This document shows positions 4,798 through 5,470 of a DNA stretch of 5,470 nucleotides, in pieces. The DNA lies in the NCBI GenBank assembly GCA_049511115.1, contig JBEKYH010000363.1, positions 1 to 5,470 of the forward strand, read 5' to 3'. Every line of letters begins with the position of its first letter. Position 1 is the stretch's first letter. The notes beneath the pieces were generated by a model. That model was not told the DNA's origin. It was given only the letters and a program-made list of their open reading frames with translations, and did not search any database. The DNA is from JBEKYH01 sp049511115. Lineage in GTDB: Bacteria > Planctomycetota > Phycisphaerae > Tepidisphaerales > Tepidisphaeraceae. The position numbers were made by a program, and so were the translations under genes.

Positions 4798-5470
4798 ATG
4801 TCGGCATCAGCGGATTCACTTACCACAAAAGGGGAAGTTCATCGGGTCGGGCGGAGATTGTCACTCGACCGGCGCGATGGGATAGCTTTTGTTGGGCTGT
4901 TGGCGGCGATTCTGCTGGCCTATTGCAGCCTGTGGCTCTATCAGTACGCCTATCTAGACGACTATTTCTGGCTCGATTTGTCGCGGCGCAGCCCGGCCGA
5001 TTTATTTGGCCCGCAGATCGTGCAGGGGCGGCCGCTCAATGGGGTGATTTTGCAGAAGGTGTTCAGCCTGGCGGGGACGATTGCCGCGCTGCGATGGGTG
5101 AGAGCGCTGATTCTGTGCGAGATGGCGGTGCTGGGATGGATGCTCTATCGGGCGTTGCGACGCGGAGGATGGAATTGGACGGAGGCGGCGCTCCTGGGAG
5201 CGCTGGCCTGCTTCCTGCCGGCGCTGCAGGTCTACGCGGCATGGGCCGATAGCGTTGCGGTTCCACTGTCGGCGATTGCCGCATGCGCGGCGGCGCTGTT
5301 GACGGGGCGGGCGTTGGATGATTTGCGCCGGGGCGCGTGGATGCTGATTGCCGCCGCGGGATTGATGCTGGTGTCGGCCACGATTTATCAGCCGACGGCG
5401 ATGGTATTCTGGCCGGTCGCCGCGATTGATTTGTTGGGAAGCGAGGGGAAGAAGCGAACCTGGCTGCGCC
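4798..5470 (+). CDS. Multi-pass membrane protein, probable GtrII-like GT-C glycosyltransferase, N-terminal part
   Basis: The reading frame is open from ATG 4798 to the window edge (224 codons), so the gene is truncated by the window. A basic cytoplasmic N-terminus of about 28 residues is followed by a first membrane helix at about 29-48, then a loop with the acidic pair Asp54-Asp55 in YLDDYFW and the segment GRPLNGVILQ (78-87). Further hydrophobic helices lie near 99-117, 128-150, 151-170, 180-197 and 199-213; the sequence ATIYQPTAMVFW (194-205) is also notable. An acidic pair in the first outer loop, then GRPL and a later YQ in a helix, is how GtrII-type membrane glucosyltransferases look. 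These transfer sugar from a lipid carrier to surface glycans. The family call is a resemblance made by eye; an unclassified polytopic membrane protein is the alternative. The upstream frame is open to a TAA at 4717-4719, with TTG 4756 as an alternative start. No Shine-Dalgarno sequence is evident. Confidence 0.72.
   Translation, partial: MSASADSLTTKGEVHRVGRRLSLDRRDGIAFVGLLAAILLAYCSLWLYQYAYLDDYFWLDLSRRSPADLFGPQIVQGRPLNGVILQKVFSLAGTIAALRWVRALILCEMAVLGWMLYRALRRGGWNWTEAALLGALACFLPALQVYAAWADSVAVPLSAIAACAAALLTGRALDDLRRGAWMLIAAAGLMLVSATIYQPTAMVFWPVAAIDLLGSEGKKRTWLR

Noticed and set aside
4776..5252. A plus-strand 158-codon frame overlapping the membrane protein
   Set aside because: It is Gly/Ala/Arg-rich with no domain. 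The alternative frame from 4798 has coherent membrane helices and stays open to the window edge.

Overview
The window reads as a GC-rich bacterial chromosome segment, 5470 bp long. It carries three full-size genes, one small lipoprotein gene and a repeat-packed convergent intergenic region. The lineage cannot be fixed from this sequence. Three things suggest a planctomycete-like or related PVC/Acidobacteria-type environmental bacterium, and this is low-confidence inference: the weak or absent Shine-Dalgarno sequences at the large genes, the style of the M16C protease, and a purine-rich repeat built from CGCAGAGG units.

Layout. Bases 1-173 hold no gene I can support. Bases 174-3140 (+) encode a full-length (988 aa) presequence-protease/falcilysin-type M16C zinc metallopeptidase with an intact HxxEH site, distal Glu and C-terminal Arg/Tyr pair. 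Bases 3141-3720 separate this gene from a convergent neighbour. They hold a 31-bp-arm inverted repeat 10 bp after the protease stop, a solitary REP-like palindrome, a REPIN-like pair of inverted palindromes starting GTAGGG, a 45-aa lipoprotein gene (3452-3589), a second REPIN-like element of different sequence, and a diverged single arm of the first repeat 14 bp from the next stop codon. Bases 3721-4653 (-) encode a fructosamine-3-kinase-family protein (310 aa from the preferred start) with HGDLWSSN, a DFG-equivalent Asp and the P-loop cysteine typical of this family. A 144-bp divergent intergenic region follows. It contains three direct GGAAATCT repeats. From 4798 (+) to the window edge runs the start of a multi-pass membrane protein, probably a GtrII-like GT-C glycosyltransferase.

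How the genes relate. Orientations alternate (+, small +, -, +), so no operon joins the three large genes. The protease and kinase are convergent; the kinase and membrane protein are divergent and may share control sequences. Peptide clearance and protein deglycation are both housekeeping or quality-control jobs, but their adjacency alone does not show a shared pathway. I see no clear new multi-gene system. The most distinctive content is the dense array of unrelated palindromic repeat families in the 580-bp gap and the small lipoprotein gene lying between two of them.
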